Source of the DNA: JANQOH01 sp965242575
Lineage (GTDB): Bacteria; Pseudomonadota; Alphaproteobacteria; UBA7887
Length of the DNA stretch: 64,000 bases
Assembly (NCBI GenBank): GCA_965242575.1
Contig: OZ251461.1
Location: forward strand, 1,984,001 to 2,048,000
Reading direction: 5' to 3'
Below, one piece after another: positions 1 to 7,698 of this stretch (positions within the stretch are counted from its first letter, which is position 1; every line of letters starts with the position of its first letter). The notes below the pieces were generated by a model. The model saw nothing but the letters and a program-made list of their open reading frames with translations. It was not told the origin of the DNA and ran no database searches. The translations under genes were made by a program, and so were the position numbers.

Positions 1-1
1 C

Positions 2-697
2 ACCCGGGACGCCAACCTGCACTATATCGCCAGGCGCCTGTCGGAGCGGGGGATCCGATTGGCCGAGGCGCGGGTGGTCCCCGACCTCAAGCCGATGATC
101 GTCGATGCGGTCAACGCGGCGCGCGCGGCCTACGACTACGTGTTCACCACCGGCGGGATCGGCCCGACCCATGACGACATCACCGCCGAATGCGTAGCCG
201 AGGCGTTCGGCGCGCCGTTGATCGCGAACCCCGAGGCGCGGGCGATCCTCGAGGAGCAGTTCCGGGCCCGCAACATCGAGGCGAACGAGGCGCGGCTGCG
301 CATGGCCAACACGCCCGAAGGCGCGACCCTGGTGCGGAACGCCATCTCCGGCGCGCCGGGCTTCCGCATGGAGAACGTGTTCGTGCTGGCCGGGGTTCCG
401 TCGATCATGCAGGCGATGCTGGAGGCCGCGCTCGAATCCGTCCCCGGCGGCGAGCCGCTGCGCGCGCGGACGGTGACGGCCTACCTGCCCGAGGGCGCGC
501 TGGCGGGGCCGCTCCGGCGGTTGCAGGGCGACTACCCTGACATCGACATGGGCAGTTACCCGTTCTACCAGGTGGGCCGCCACGGCTCGAACCTGGTGCT
601 GCGGGGCATGGACGAGGAGCGCCTGGAGGCGGCCGCGGGCGAGCTCATGCGCATCGTCGGCGACCTCGGCGGCGACCCCGAGCTGAAGGAGGCGTAA
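2..697 (+). CDS. Molybdopterin-binding (MoCF/CinA N-terminal type) protein, 5' end outside window
   Basis: The frame is open from the left edge, entering at base 2 with TRDANLHYIARRLSERGI, so the true start lies upstream. The motif TTGGIGPTHDDITAECVA is the signature of the MoaB/MogA/CinA N-terminal fold, in which GGxGPTxDD lies in the binding pocket. Only this domain is present. The amidohydrolase domain found in fused CinA proteins is absent, and a stand-alone copy occurs at 55910-56395. Free MoCF-domain proteins of this kind are common in Alphaproteobacteria and their biochemical role is not settled. The gene ends with TAA just ahead of tRNA-Leu. Family assignment is firm; the exact function is not. 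Confidence 0.85.
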   Translation, partial: TRDANLHYIARRLSERGIRLAEARVVPDLKPMIVDAVNAARAAYDYVFTTGGIGPTHDDITAECVAEAFGAPLIANPEARAILEEQFRARNIEANEARLRMANTPEGATLVRNAISGAPGFRMENVFVLAGVPSIMQAMLEAALESVPGGEPLRARTVTAYLPEGALAGPLRRLQGDYPDIDMGSYPFYQVGRHGSNLVLRGMDEERLEAAAGELMRIVGDLGGDPELKEA

Positions 698-702
698 GCC
701 CC

Positions 703-789
703 GCCCGCTTGGCGAAATTGGTAGACGCACGGGACTTAAAATCCCCTGGCCGCAAGGCCGTCCCGGTTCGAGTCCGGGAGCGGGCACCA
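703..789 (+). tRNA. tRNA-Leu (anticodon UAA)
   Basis: The acceptor arms GCCCGCT (703-709) and AGCGGGC (779-785) pair, followed by discriminator A and an encoded CCA (787-789). The D-arm (GGCGAAATTGGTAGAC) and TTCGAGTC of the T-arm are present. The anticodon loop CTTAAAA sits on a short GGGA/TCCC stem and gives anticodon UAA. A long variable arm, CTGGCCGCAAGGCCG, marks a class II tRNA. It lies between the CinA-like gene and rpoZ. Confidence 0.95.
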
Positions 790-984
790 CCGGAAAACCC
801 AGGCATGATCGTCGAATCGTACCGATCCAGGCTCGTAACCCTCCACTGCGATCGGTGTGAGGCGGCGCGGGGGGACCGGTCCGGTCGCGGCGCGCGGTGG
901 AGGCGATCCCGTCAGGCGCGGCGGCGGCGTTTGCGAACGCCCGGCTGGCGCGGCGGCCGCGCCGGCGCCGCTCCGGGAGGGGCG

Positions 985-1012
985 TTGATTCCGCGCGACG
1001 AAGACGCTAATT
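985..1012 (+). promoter_or_regulatory. Possible sigma-70-type promoter for rpoZ
   Basis: TTGATT (985-990) lies 16 bases ahead of CTAATT (1007-1012), about 40 bases before the rpoZ start, in otherwise very GC-rich sequence. The match to the consensus is partial. It is the only AT-rich pair in the gap between tRNA-Leu and rpoZ, and I see no other gene in that gap. Confidence 0.3.
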
Positions 1013-1052
1013 GGGGCGGATTCCCGCAACGGCGACCCGAGGAGCGGCGGCC

Positions 1053-1526
1053 ATGGCGCGCGTGACGGTGGAAGACTGCGTAACCAAAATCCCCAACCGG
1101 TTCGAGCTCGTCATGCTCGCGTCGCAGCGGGCGCGCGACATTTCCGCCGGCGCGGAGCCGACCGTCGAAGAGGACAACGACCGCCACCCGGTGATCGCGC
1201 TGCGCGAGATCGCCGACGGGACGGTGACCGGCGAGCAGCTGTCGGAGACGCTGGTCCAGGGCCTCCAGCGCTACGCCGAAATCGACGAGCCGGAGGAGGC
1301 GCCGCTGAAACTGGTCGCGGCGGCCGAGGCGCTGTTCGGCCCGCCGGTCGCGGCGGCGGTCGACCCGGCGGCCCCGCCGCCGATGCCCACCGACGCGCCG
1401 CAGCCCGACATCGCGCCGCCGCCGCCCGCGGCCGCGCCTTCCCCCCCGGCCGCGGCCCCCCCGGCCGATCCGCCCCCGCCGGCCGCGGCCCCCCCGGCGC
1501 CGGAAGACGCCGGCGGCGAGGGTTGA
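1053..1526 (+). CDS. rpoZ: RNA polymerase omega subunit
   Basis: The N-terminal part matches omega: MARVTVEDCVTKIPNRFELV, then ASQRARDI and a NDRHPVIALREIADG stretch. Omega binds the beta' C-terminus and aids assembly of RNA polymerase; in proteobacteria it also forms part of a ppGpp site. The ATG at 1053 is chosen because it begins the conserved segment; the frame is open further upstream without similarity. Roughly the last 60 of 157 residues are a Pro/Ala-rich tail with many PPPP and AAPPA stretches, longer than the short tails usual for omega and probably disordered. The stop overlaps the start of rsh in TTGA, so the two genes are likely translationally coupled. Confidence 0.95.
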   Translation: MARVTVEDCVTKIPNRFELVMLASQRARDISAGAEPTVEEDNDRHPVIALREIADGTVTGEQLSETLVQGLQRYAEIDEPEEAPLKLVAAAEALFGPPVAAAVDPAAPPPMPTDAPQPDIAPPPPAAAPSPPAAAPPADPPPPAAAPPAPEDAGGEG

Positions 1527-3697
1527 TCCCGGCGGCGTCCGGCGGCGGGGCGGAGGCGCGCTACGAGGAATTCGCCGCGCGCGTCCGCGCCGCCGACCCG
1601 GGCGCGGACGGCGCCGCCCTCCACCGCGCCTTCGAATTCACCGTGGCCCGCCACCGCGGGCAGACCCGCGCCTCGGGCGACGCCTACGCCTCCCACCCCA
1701 TAGAGGTCGCGGGAATCCTCGCCGACCTGAAACTGGACACGGCGTCGATCGTCACCGGGCTGCTGCACGACACGGTGGAGGACGGAGTCGCCACCTCCGG
1801 CGAGATCGACCGGCTGTTCGGCGCCGAGATCGGGCGGCTCGTCGACGGCGTCACCAAACTCGGCAAGATCGAACTCCAGTCGCACGGCAGCCGCCAGGCG
1901 GAGAACTTCCAGAAGTTCCTCCTCGCGATGTCGGAGGACATCCGCGTCCTGCTGGTCAAACTCGCCGACCGCCTGCACAACATGCGCACGCTGCGCTTCC
2001 TCGACCCGGCGGAGCGGCGCCGCCGCATCGCGCTGGAGACGATGGAGATCTACGCGCCGCTCGCCGAGCGCATCGGCATGCAGCGGCTCAAGGACGAACT
2101 CGAGGACCTGGCCTTCGCCGAGATCAACCCCGAGGCGCGCGAGTCGCTGCGCCGGCGCCTGCGCTTCCTGCGCGAGGCGGAGGGCGCGCTGGTCCCCGTC
2201 ATCGCCGGCGAGCTGCGCCGCATCCTCGCCGCCGCCGGGGTGGAGGCGGAGGTCGACGGGCGCGCCAAGCAGCCCTATTCGATCTGGCGCAAGATGGAGA
2301 AGAAGCACGTCCCCTTCGAGCAGATCTCCGACACCATCGCCTTCCGCGCCGTGGTCGCCGAGGCGGCGGACTGCTACCGCGCGCTGGGCGCGGTGCATTG
2401 CGCGTATCCGATGATACCGGGGCGCTTCAAGGACTACGTCTCGACGCCGAAGCCGAACGGCTACCGGTCGCTGCACACCGCCGTCATCGGCCCGCGCCAG
2501 CGCCGCGTCGAGGTGCAGATCCGCACGCGCGAGATGCACGAGGTGGCGGAGTTCGGCGTCGCCGCGCACTGGTCCTACAAGCAGGGCCTGCGCGAGGCCG
2601 ACGCCGCCGCGCCGCGCGAGGGCCGCCGCTACCGCTGGCTGCGCGAGCTGGTGGACATCGTCGAGCACGCCGCCGACGCCGAGGAGCTGCTGGAGCACAC
2701 CAAGCTGGAGATGTACGCCGACCAGGTGTTCTGCTTCACCCCGAAGGGGGAGCTGGTGACGCTGCCGCACGGCGCGACGCCGGTGGACCTCGCCTACGCC
2801 GTCCATTCCGACGTGGGCGACACCTGCGTGGGCGCCAAGGTCAACGGCCGGCTGGCGCCGCTCCGGACGATCCTGGAGAACGGCGACCAAGTGGAGATAT
2901 TGCGCTCCACCGCGCCCGCCCCGGACCCGAATTGGGAGAAGTTCGCGGTGACGGGCAAGGCGCGGGCGCGCATCCGCCGCTTCGTCCGCCAGCGCGCCGA
3001 GAACGAACATGCGAGCCTGGGCCGCGCCATACTGGAGAAGAAGTTCGCGGCCCGCGGCCGCCCCTTCGGCGACGACGCGCTGCGCGCGGCGGCCGGACGG
3101 CTGGAGCGCGGCGGGCCGCGCGCGGTGTGCGCCGCGGTGGGCCGCGGCGAACTCGCCGGCGACGCGGTGCTGGCGGCCGTCCACCCCGATCTCGCCGGCG
3201 GCGGGGAGCCCGCCGCGGCGCGCCCGGCGGACGGCGGCGGCGCGGCGGCGGCGGTGCCGATCAAGGGACTCACGCCGGGGATGGCGGTGCACATGGCGGA
3301 ATGCTGCCATCCGCTCGCCGGCGACCGCATCGTGGGGATCATGACCCAGGGGCGCGGCGCGACGGTGCACACCATCGACTGCCAGGTGCTGGAGGGGTTC
3401 GCCAACGCGCCGGAGCGCTGGCTCGACCTGTCGTGGGAGACCGACGGCGCGGCGCGGCCGCAGGTCGGGCGCATCGTCGCCACCATGAGCAACGTCCCCG
3501 GCAGCCTCAACGCGCTGACCGAAGCGATCGCGCGCGCCGACGGCAACATCGTCAATCTCCAGAACACCCATCGCGCGCCCGACTTCTTCGAGTTCACGGT
3601 CGATGTGGAGGTCGCCGACGTCCGCCGGCTCACGGGCATCGTCGCCGCGCTGCGCGCCAATCCGGCCATCTTCCAGGTCGAGCGCGCGCGCGGCTGA
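1523..3697 (+). CDS. rsh: RelA/SpoT homologue, bifunctional (p)ppGpp synthetase/hydrolase
   Basis: The protein has 724 residues with the full Rsh layout. The HD hydrolase domain carries its HD pair in LLHDTVED (about residues 81-88). The synthetase domain carries KDYVSTPKPNGYRSLHT and VEVQIRTREMHEVAE, whose Glu is catalytic in the family. A TGS domain (about 385-450, DQVFCFTPKGELVTLPHGA) and a C-terminal ACT domain (VPGSLNALTEAIARADGNI) follow. Both active sites look intact, so it should make and break the alarmone. Alphaproteobacteria generally have this single Rsh. The start is TTG at 1523, overlapping the rpoZ stop. It heads the run DUF2062, pdxJ, acpS, lepB, rnc. Confidence 0.95.
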   Translation: MIPAASGGGAEARYEEFAARVRAADPGADGAALHRAFEFTVARHRGQTRASGDAYASHPIEVAGILADLKLDTASIVTGLLHDTVEDGVATSGEIDRLFGAEIGRLVDGVTKLGKIELQSHGSRQAENFQKFLLAMSEDIRVLLVKLADRLHNMRTLRFLDPAERRRRIALETMEIYAPLAERIGMQRLKDELEDLAFAEINPEARESLRRRLRFLREAEGALVPVIAGELRRILAAAGVEAEVDGRAKQPYSIWRKMEKKHVPFEQISDTIAFRAVVAEAADCYRALGAVHCAYPMIPGRFKDYVSTPKPNGYRSLHTAVIGPRQRRVEVQIRTREMHEVAEFGVAAHWSYKQGLREADAAAPREGRRYRWLRELVDIVEHAADAEELLEHTKLEMYADQVFCFTPKGELVTLPHGATPVDLAYAVHSDVGDTCVGAKVNGRLAPLRTILENGDQVEILRSTAPAPDPNWEKFAVTGKARARIRRFVRQRAENEHASLGRAILEKKFAARGRPFGDDALRAAAGRLERGGPRAVCAAVGRGELAGDAVLAAVHPDLAGGGEPAAARPADGGGAAAAVPIKGLTPGMAVHMAECCHPLAGDRIVGIMTQGRGATVHTIDCQVLEGFANAPERWLDLSWETDGAARPQVGRIVATMSNVPGSLNALTEAIARADGNIVNLQNTHRAPDFFEFTVDVEVADVRRLTGIVAALRANPAIFQVERARG

Positions 3698-3714
3698 GCG
3701 GACGGGCGGCGGCG

Positions 3715-4272
3715 ATGTTCCGGCGGCGGCGGCGGCCCTTCGGCGGGCGCCTGCGCGACCTCGTCTGGCCGCGCGCCGGGTGGCGCCGCGTCGGCGCCTA
3801 TTTCGGCCACCGGGTGCGCCGCCTGCCGGGCTCGCCCTACAGCATCGCCGCCGGGCTGGCCTGCGGGGTGGCGGTGTCGTTCACGCCGCTGGTGGGGTTC
3901 CACTTCCTGCTCGCGGCGGCGCTCGCCTGGGCCATCGGCGGCAACATTCTGGCCGCCGCCCTCGGCACCGCGGTCGGCAATCCGTGGACCTTCCCCGTCA
4001 TCTGGTTCGCCGCCTACCGCGCCGGGACGTGGATCATGGGCGCGGCGGAGGACGGCGCGCCGGCCGGCGGCTTCACCATGGCGGTCATCGTCGACAACCC
4101 GCGCGCGGTGCTGCTGCCGATGCTGGTCGGCGGCCTGCCGATGGCGGCGGCGGCGTGGGCGGTGGCGTTCTGGCTTGTTCGCCGCGCCGTCGCGCGGTAT
4201 CAGCAGCTGCGCCGGGCGCGCATCGCGAGGGCGCGGCGCGGCGGCGCGGACGGACCGGCGGCGGACGGATGA
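3715..4272 (+). CDS. DUF2062 membrane protein
   Basis: The protein has 185 residues, a basic N-terminus and a hydrophobic core. The DUF2062 hallmark PYSIAAGLACGVAVSFTPLV is followed by FHFLLAAALAW and NPWTFPVIWFAAYR. There are probably three or four membrane segments, with a basic RRARIARARR tail in the cytoplasm. The function of DUF2062 is unknown. In Alphaproteobacteria the gene is often found between rsh and pdxJ, as here. The ATG at 3715 follows the rsh stop by 17 bases, and the TGA stop overlaps the pdxJ ATG in ATGA. Confidence 0.85.
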   Translation: MFRRRRRPFGGRLRDLVWPRAGWRRVGAYFGHRVRRLPGSPYSIAAGLACGVAVSFTPLVGFHFLLAAALAWAIGGNILAAALGTAVGNPWTFPVIWFAAYRAGTWIMGAAEDGAPAGGFTMAVIVDNPRAVLLPMLVGGLPMAAAAWAVAFWLVRRAVARYQQLRRARIARARRGGADGPAADG

Positions 4273-5003
4273 CCGGAAGAGCGAGGCTCGGCGTCAACAT
4301 CGACCACGTGGCCACCATCCGCAACGCGCGCGGCGGCGCCCATCCGGACCCGGTGCGCGCGGCGCGCGCCGCCGCCGCCGCGGGGGCCGACGGCGTCACC
4401 GCGCATCTGCGCGAGGACCGCCGCCACATTTCCGACGCCGACATCGCCCGCCTCAAGGCGGAGCTCCGCCTGCCGCTGAACCTGGAGATGGCGGCGACCG
4501 AGGAGATGATCGCCATCGCCGTCGCCACCCGCCCGGCGCAAGCCTGCCTGGTGCCGGAGAAGCGCGCCGAACTGACCACCGAGGGCGGCCTCGACGCCGC
4601 CGCCGGGCGGGACGCGCTCGCCCCGGTCGCGCGGCGGCTGCGCGCGGCGGGGGTCCGGGTGTCGCTGTTCATCGACCCGGACCCGGAGCAGGTGGCGGCG
4701 GCGCGCGGCGCCGGCGCCGATTGCGTGGAGCTGCACACCGGCGACTATTGCGCCGCCCCCGCCGCGCGGCGCGGCGCGGCGCTCGACCGCCTGCGCGCCG
4801 CCGCCCGCCGCGCCGCCGAGGCGGGGCTGGAGTGCCATGCCGGCCACGGGCTGACCTATGACAGCGTCGGCCCGGTCGCCGCCATCCCCGAGGTCGCCGA
4901 ACTCAACATCGGCCATTTCCTCGTCGGCGAGGCGATCTTCCGCGGGCTGGAGGCCGCGGTGCGGCGGATGCGCGAGGCGATCGACGCGGCGCGCCGGTGT
5001 TGA
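4269..5003 (+). CDS. pdxJ: Pyridoxine 5'-phosphate synthase
   Basis: PdxJ condenses 1-deoxyxylulose 5-phosphate with 3-amino-2-oxopropyl phosphate, the last ring-forming step of DXP-dependent vitamin B6 synthesis. The TIM-barrel motifs are present: LGVNIDHVATIRNARGG at the N-terminus, HLREDRRHI, LNLEMAAT, CLVPEKRAELTTEGG, ELHTG and HAGHGLTYDSV, then ELNIGHFLVGEAIF. The 244 residues are the normal length. The ATG overlaps the stop of the DUF2062 gene, and the 3' end overlaps acpS by 7 bases. Confidence 0.96.
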   Translation: MTGRARLGVNIDHVATIRNARGGAHPDPVRAARAAAAAGADGVTAHLREDRRHISDADIARLKAELRLPLNLEMAATEEMIAIAVATRPAQACLVPEKRAELTTEGGLDAAAGRDALAPVARRLRAAGVRVSLFIDPDPEQVAAARGAGADCVELHTGDYCAAPAARRGAALDRLRAAARRAAEAGLECHAGHGLTYDSVGPVAAIPEVAELNIGHFLVGEAIFRGLEAAVRRMREAIDAARRC

Positions 5004-5470
5004 CCGCGCCCGCGCCGCCCGCCGCGCGCGTGATCGGCCTGGGCCTCGACGTGTGCGACGCGCGGCGCATCGCGCGGACGCTGGAGCGTTTCGGCGAACG
5101 CTTCACGCGGCGCGCGTTCACCGCCGCCGAGCGCGCGCGCTGCGATTCCCGGGCGCGCCGCGCCGATTCCTACGCCCGCCGCTTCGCCGCCAAGGAGGCG
5201 TGCGCCAAGGCGCTCGGAACCGGGCTGCGGCGCGGCGTCCACCTGCGCGACATCGGCGTCGAGAACCTGCCCGGCGGCAAGCCGGCGCTGGCGCTGACCG
5301 GCGGCGCGCGCGCGCGCCTCGAGGCGCTGACGCCGGCGGGCGCGGCGGCCCGGGTCGACGTCTCGCTCACCGATGATCGCGGCCTCGCCTACGCCGTCGT
5401 CCTCATCACCGCCGCGCCGATCTCCGCCGCGCCGATCTCCGCCGCGCCGACCGGGGCGGCGGACGCATGA
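4997..5470 (+). CDS. acpS: Holo-[acyl-carrier-protein] synthase
   Basis: AcpS transfers 4'-phosphopantetheine from CoA to apo-ACP. The magnesium-binding motif appears as IGLGLDVCDARRI (commonly IGxGxDIxxIxRI), and the second motif RRFAAKEACAKALGTG is intact. The start is GTG at 4997, overlapping pdxJ; TTG at 5000 is an alternative. At 157 residues it is longer than the usual ~125-135, because the C-terminus carries an Ala/Pro extension built from a 15-bp tandem repeat (two full copies at 5411-5440, part of a third to 5450). The ATGA junction at its end overlaps lepB. Confidence 0.92.
   Translation: MLTAPAPPAARVIGLGLDVCDARRIARTLERFGERFTRRAFTAAERARCDSRARRADSYARRFAAKEACAKALGTGLRRGVHLRDIGVENLPGGKPALALTGGARARLEALTPAGAAARVDVSLTDDRGLAYAVVLITAAPISAAPISAAPTGAADA
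5411..5450 (+). repeat. 15-bp tandem repeat in the 3' end of acpS
   Basis: The unit GCCGCGCCGATCTCC occurs twice in full (5411-5425, 5426-5440) and once in part (to 5450). It encodes repeated AAPIS. The period is a multiple of three, so copy-number change keeps the frame; it lengthens only the non-conserved tail. Confidence 0.8.
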
Positions 5471-6240
5471 GCCGCCCGGGCGGCCCCGGTCCCGGGGGCC
5501 GGGGAGCGGAGCTGCGCGCCCGCGCCCTCTCCTGGCTCGGCGGCTGGTGGGACACGTTCAAGACCGTGGCGTGGGCGATCACCATCGCCGTCGCGGTGCG
5601 CAGCTTCGCCTACGAACCGTTCCACATCCCCTCCGGCTCGATGGCGCCGACCCTGCTGGTGGGGGATTTCCTGTTCGTCTCCAAGGCGTCCTACGGCTAC
5701 AGCCGGTTCTCCCTGCCCTTCGGCCTGGGCCCGGCGGGCGGGCGGGTGTGGTACGACGAACCCCGGCGCGGCGACATCGCCGTGTTCCGCAAGCCGAGCG
5801 ACCCGAGCGTCGATTACATCAAGCGGATCGTCGGCCTGCCGGGCGACCGCGTCCAGATGCGCGGCGGCGCGCTCCACCTCAACGACCGCCCCGTCGCGCG
5901 CCGGCGGGTGGACGACTACGCCTACGTCGACTCGCGCGGGCGGAACTACCCGGCGCGGCAATACGTCGAGACCCTGCCGAACGGGGTCAGCTACCGGACC
6001 CTCGACGCGGCGGGGAGCACGCGCGGCGACGACACCGAGGCGTTCACGGTGCCCGAAGGGCATTTCTTCGTCATGGGCGACAACCGCGACAATTCGCAGG
6101 ACAGCCGCGTCCTGGGCCGGGTCGGCTACATCCCGGCGGAGAACCTGATCGGGCGCGCCGAGGTCATGTTCATCTCGGTCGACGGGCGGTTCTGGGAGTT
6201 CTGGAACTGGCGGCTCGGCCGCTTCTTCGACCGGCTGTGA
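5467..6240 (+). CDS. lepB: Signal peptidase I
   Basis: This is an inner-membrane serine-lysine protease that removes Sec and Tat signal peptides. One membrane segment (about residues 32-48) precedes the catalytic Ser in PSGSMAPTL (about S58). The general-base Lys is in VDYIKRIVGLPGD (about K119). GDNRDNSQDSRVLGRV is the conserved box E. The 257 residues are the normal length. The ATG overlaps the acpS stop by 4 bases, and the rnc GTG overlaps its own stop. The place between acpS and rnc is the usual alphaproteobacterial order. Confidence 0.96.
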   Translation: MSRPGGPGPGGRGAELRARALSWLGGWWDTFKTVAWAITIAVAVRSFAYEPFHIPSGSMAPTLLVGDFLFVSKASYGYSRFSLPFGLGPAGGRVWYDEPRRGDIAVFRKPSDPSVDYIKRIVGLPGDRVQMRGGALHLNDRPVARRRVDDYAYVDSRGRNYPARQYVETLPNGVSYRTLDAAGSTRGDDTEAFTVPEGHFFVMGDNRDNSQDSRVLGRVGYIPAENLIGRAEVMFISVDGRFWEFWNWRLGRFFDRL

Positions 6241-6977
6241 CCGCGCCGGGGGCGGAGGGAGCGGAGCGGGGGGAGGAGGCGGGGCCGGCCGGCGAGTCCG
6301 CGCGCGCGGCGGCCGCCGCGCTCGGCGTGTCGTTCGCCGCCCCCGGCCTTCTCGCCGAGGCGCTCACCCACGGCAGCGCCGGCGCCGCGGCGAACAACCA
6401 GCGGCTGGAGTTCCTCGGCGACCGCGTGCTCGGCCTCGCGGTAGCCGAGCGCCTGATGGCGGCGCATCCCGGCGAGGACGAGGGGGCGCTGGCGCGGCGC
6501 TTCGCGGCGCTCGTCTCGGCGGAGACGCTCGCCGAGGTCGCGCGCGCCGCCGGGCTCGGGCGGCGCCTGGTCATGGGGCCGTCGGAGGAGGCGCATGGCG
6601 GGCGCGACAACCCGGCCATCCTCGGCGACGCCTGCGAGGCGGTGATCGGCGCGCTCTACCTCGATGGCGGGCTGGCGGCGGCGGCGGCGTTCATCGACTG
6701 CCACTGGGCCGGGCGCATCGCCGCCCAGGACGCGCCGCCGGTCGACGCCAAGACCGAGCTCCAGGAATGGACGCAGGCGCGGGGCCTGGGCGTCCCGACC
6801 TACCGCGTGCTGTCGGTGCGCGGCCCGGACCACAAGCCGACCTTTCGCGTCGCCGCGGCGGCGGCGGGGCGCGCCGCCGAGGCCGAGGGCGCGGGCCGGC
6901 GGCCGGCCGAGCGCGCGGCGGCGGCGCGGCTGCTGGCGCGCATCGCCGGCGAGGACGGCGGGGATGGCCGCGCCTGA
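6237..6977 (+). CDS. rnc: Ribonuclease III
   Basis: RNase III cuts double-stranded RNA and matures rRNA. The signature is NNQRLEFLGDRVLGLAVAERL; the acidic residues there and in GDACEAVIGALYLDGG form the metal sites. A C-terminal dsRNA-binding domain follows (DAKTELQEWTQARG to the end). GTG at 6237 overlaps the lepB stop; 246 residues is normal. The last codons contain an in-frame-shifted ATGGCCGCGCCTGACGCCGG, which is the start of era. This suggests rnc and era once overlapped directly. The DarTG insert now separates them, and era begins in a second copy of this 47-bp stretch. Confidence 0.95.
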   Translation: MTAPGAEGAERGEEAGPAGESARAAAAALGVSFAAPGLLAEALTHGSAGAAANNQRLEFLGDRVLGLAVAERLMAAHPGEDEGALARRFAALVSAETLAEVARAAGLGRRLVMGPSEEAHGGRDNPAILGDACEAVIGALYLDGGLAAAAAFIDCHWAGRIAAQDAPPVDAKTELQEWTQARGLGVPTYRVLSVRGPDHKPTFRVAAAAAGRAAEAEGAGRRPAERAAAARLLARIAGEDGGDGRA

Positions 6978-6984
6978 CGCCGGC
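6938..6984 (+). repeat. 47-bp direct repeat, left copy (rnc end plus vestigial era start)
   Basis: Bases 6938-6984 are identical to 8855-8901, at an offset of 1917 bp. The left copy contains the rnc stop and a dead era start that reads MAAPDAGQACPAPPGRWDC and then stops. The right copy contains the working era start. The pair brackets the darTG insert. Confidence 0.95.
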
Positions 6985-7042
6985 CAAGCCTGCCCTGCGC
7001 CGCCTGGGAGGTGGGATTGCTGACGGAGACGGGTTCCGCGCC
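6985..7042 (+). pseudogene. recO-like fragment at the left edge of the darTG insert
   Basis: The stretch around 7001-7040 reads WEVGLLTETGSA. It matches the recO segment at about 10240-10279 (WEVGLLAELGFA) at roughly 32 of 40 bases by eye, with weaker similarity for some 15 bases further left. It is internal recO sequence out of context. It supplies GGGAGGTGG just ahead of the probable TTG start of darT, so recO coding sequence seems to act as that gene's ribosome binding site. The mechanism is inference. Confidence 0.6.
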
Positions 7043-7679
7043 GCCGCCCGCCAAACCGAAGATCTACCATATCGTTCACGTCGACCGCTTGCGGTCGATC
7101 ATCGCCGCCGGCCGGCTGCTGTCCGACTCCGGCGTTGCGCGCCTCCCGCGGCCGGGAACGACTATCGGAATGACGGAGATCAAACGGCGGCGGCGGATCA
7201 ACGTATTGATGAGTCGTCCGGGCCTGCATGTCGGGGACTGTGTTCCGTTCTATTTTTGTCCGAGATCCATCATGCTCTACGTCATCCACATGGCGAACCA
7301 CCCGGCGCTGGCGTATCGAGGCGGGCAAAAACCCATCGTCCACCTTGAGGCGGATCTTCGCGATGCGGTCGCATGGGCCGACCGGCAGGGGCGGAAATGG
7401 GCGTTCACCCTGTCCAACGCCGGTTCGTCCCATTTCGAGGACCGCGCCGACCTTGCCAACTTGCCCGATATCGACTGGGACGCCGTCCAGGCGCGGAAGT
7501 GGAGCGGCGACAAGAAGGAGTGGAAGCAGGCCGAATTTCTGGTCGAGCGGTCGTTTCCGTGGATGCTCGTCGAGCGCATCGGCGTCCACAATGCGGGAGT
7601 CCGTGACGCGGTGGAGCAAATCCTGAAGGGCGCGTCTCACGCGCCGCCTGTCGCGATCGAGAGATCGTGGTACTATTGA
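7017..7679 (+). CDS. darT: DarT-type DNA ADP-ribosyltransferase toxin (DUF4433)
   Basis: DarT uses NAD+ to attach ADP-ribose to thymidine in single-stranded DNA, blocking replication; DarTG pairs act against phage. Family features seen are IYHIVHVDRLRSIIAAG near the N-terminus, GLHVGDCVPFYFCPRSIMLY (the usual VGDYVPFYFxPRSPMLY block), and KQAEFLVERSFPW, which holds the probable catalytic Glu. About 220 residues is normal. No ATG precedes the conserved region; TTG at 7017 with GGGAGG 6 bases upstream is the best start, with GTG at 7011 an alternative. darG follows after 19 bases. Codon use is less GC-extreme than in rnc or era, which suggests transfer. Confidence 0.9.
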   Translation: MLTETGSAPPPAKPKIYHIVHVDRLRSIIAAGRLLSDSGVARLPRPGTTIGMTEIKRRRRINVLMSRPGLHVGDCVPFYFCPRSIMLYVIHMANHPALAYRGGQKPIVHLEADLRDAVAWADRQGRKWAFTLSNAGSSHFEDRADLANLPDIDWDAVQARKWSGDKKEWKQAEFLVERSFPWMLVERIGVHNAGVRDAVEQILKGASHAPPVAIERSWYY

Positions 7680-7698
7680 CCGTGGGGAGGGCGCGGCG

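Noticed and set aside
709..1065. 118-codon ORF across tRNA-Leu
   Set aside because: It reads through the tRNA and has no family likeness.
1271..3571. A 766-codon minus-strand open frame over rsh
   Set aside because: Antisense shadow of the intact rsh gene, with no recognisable motifs.
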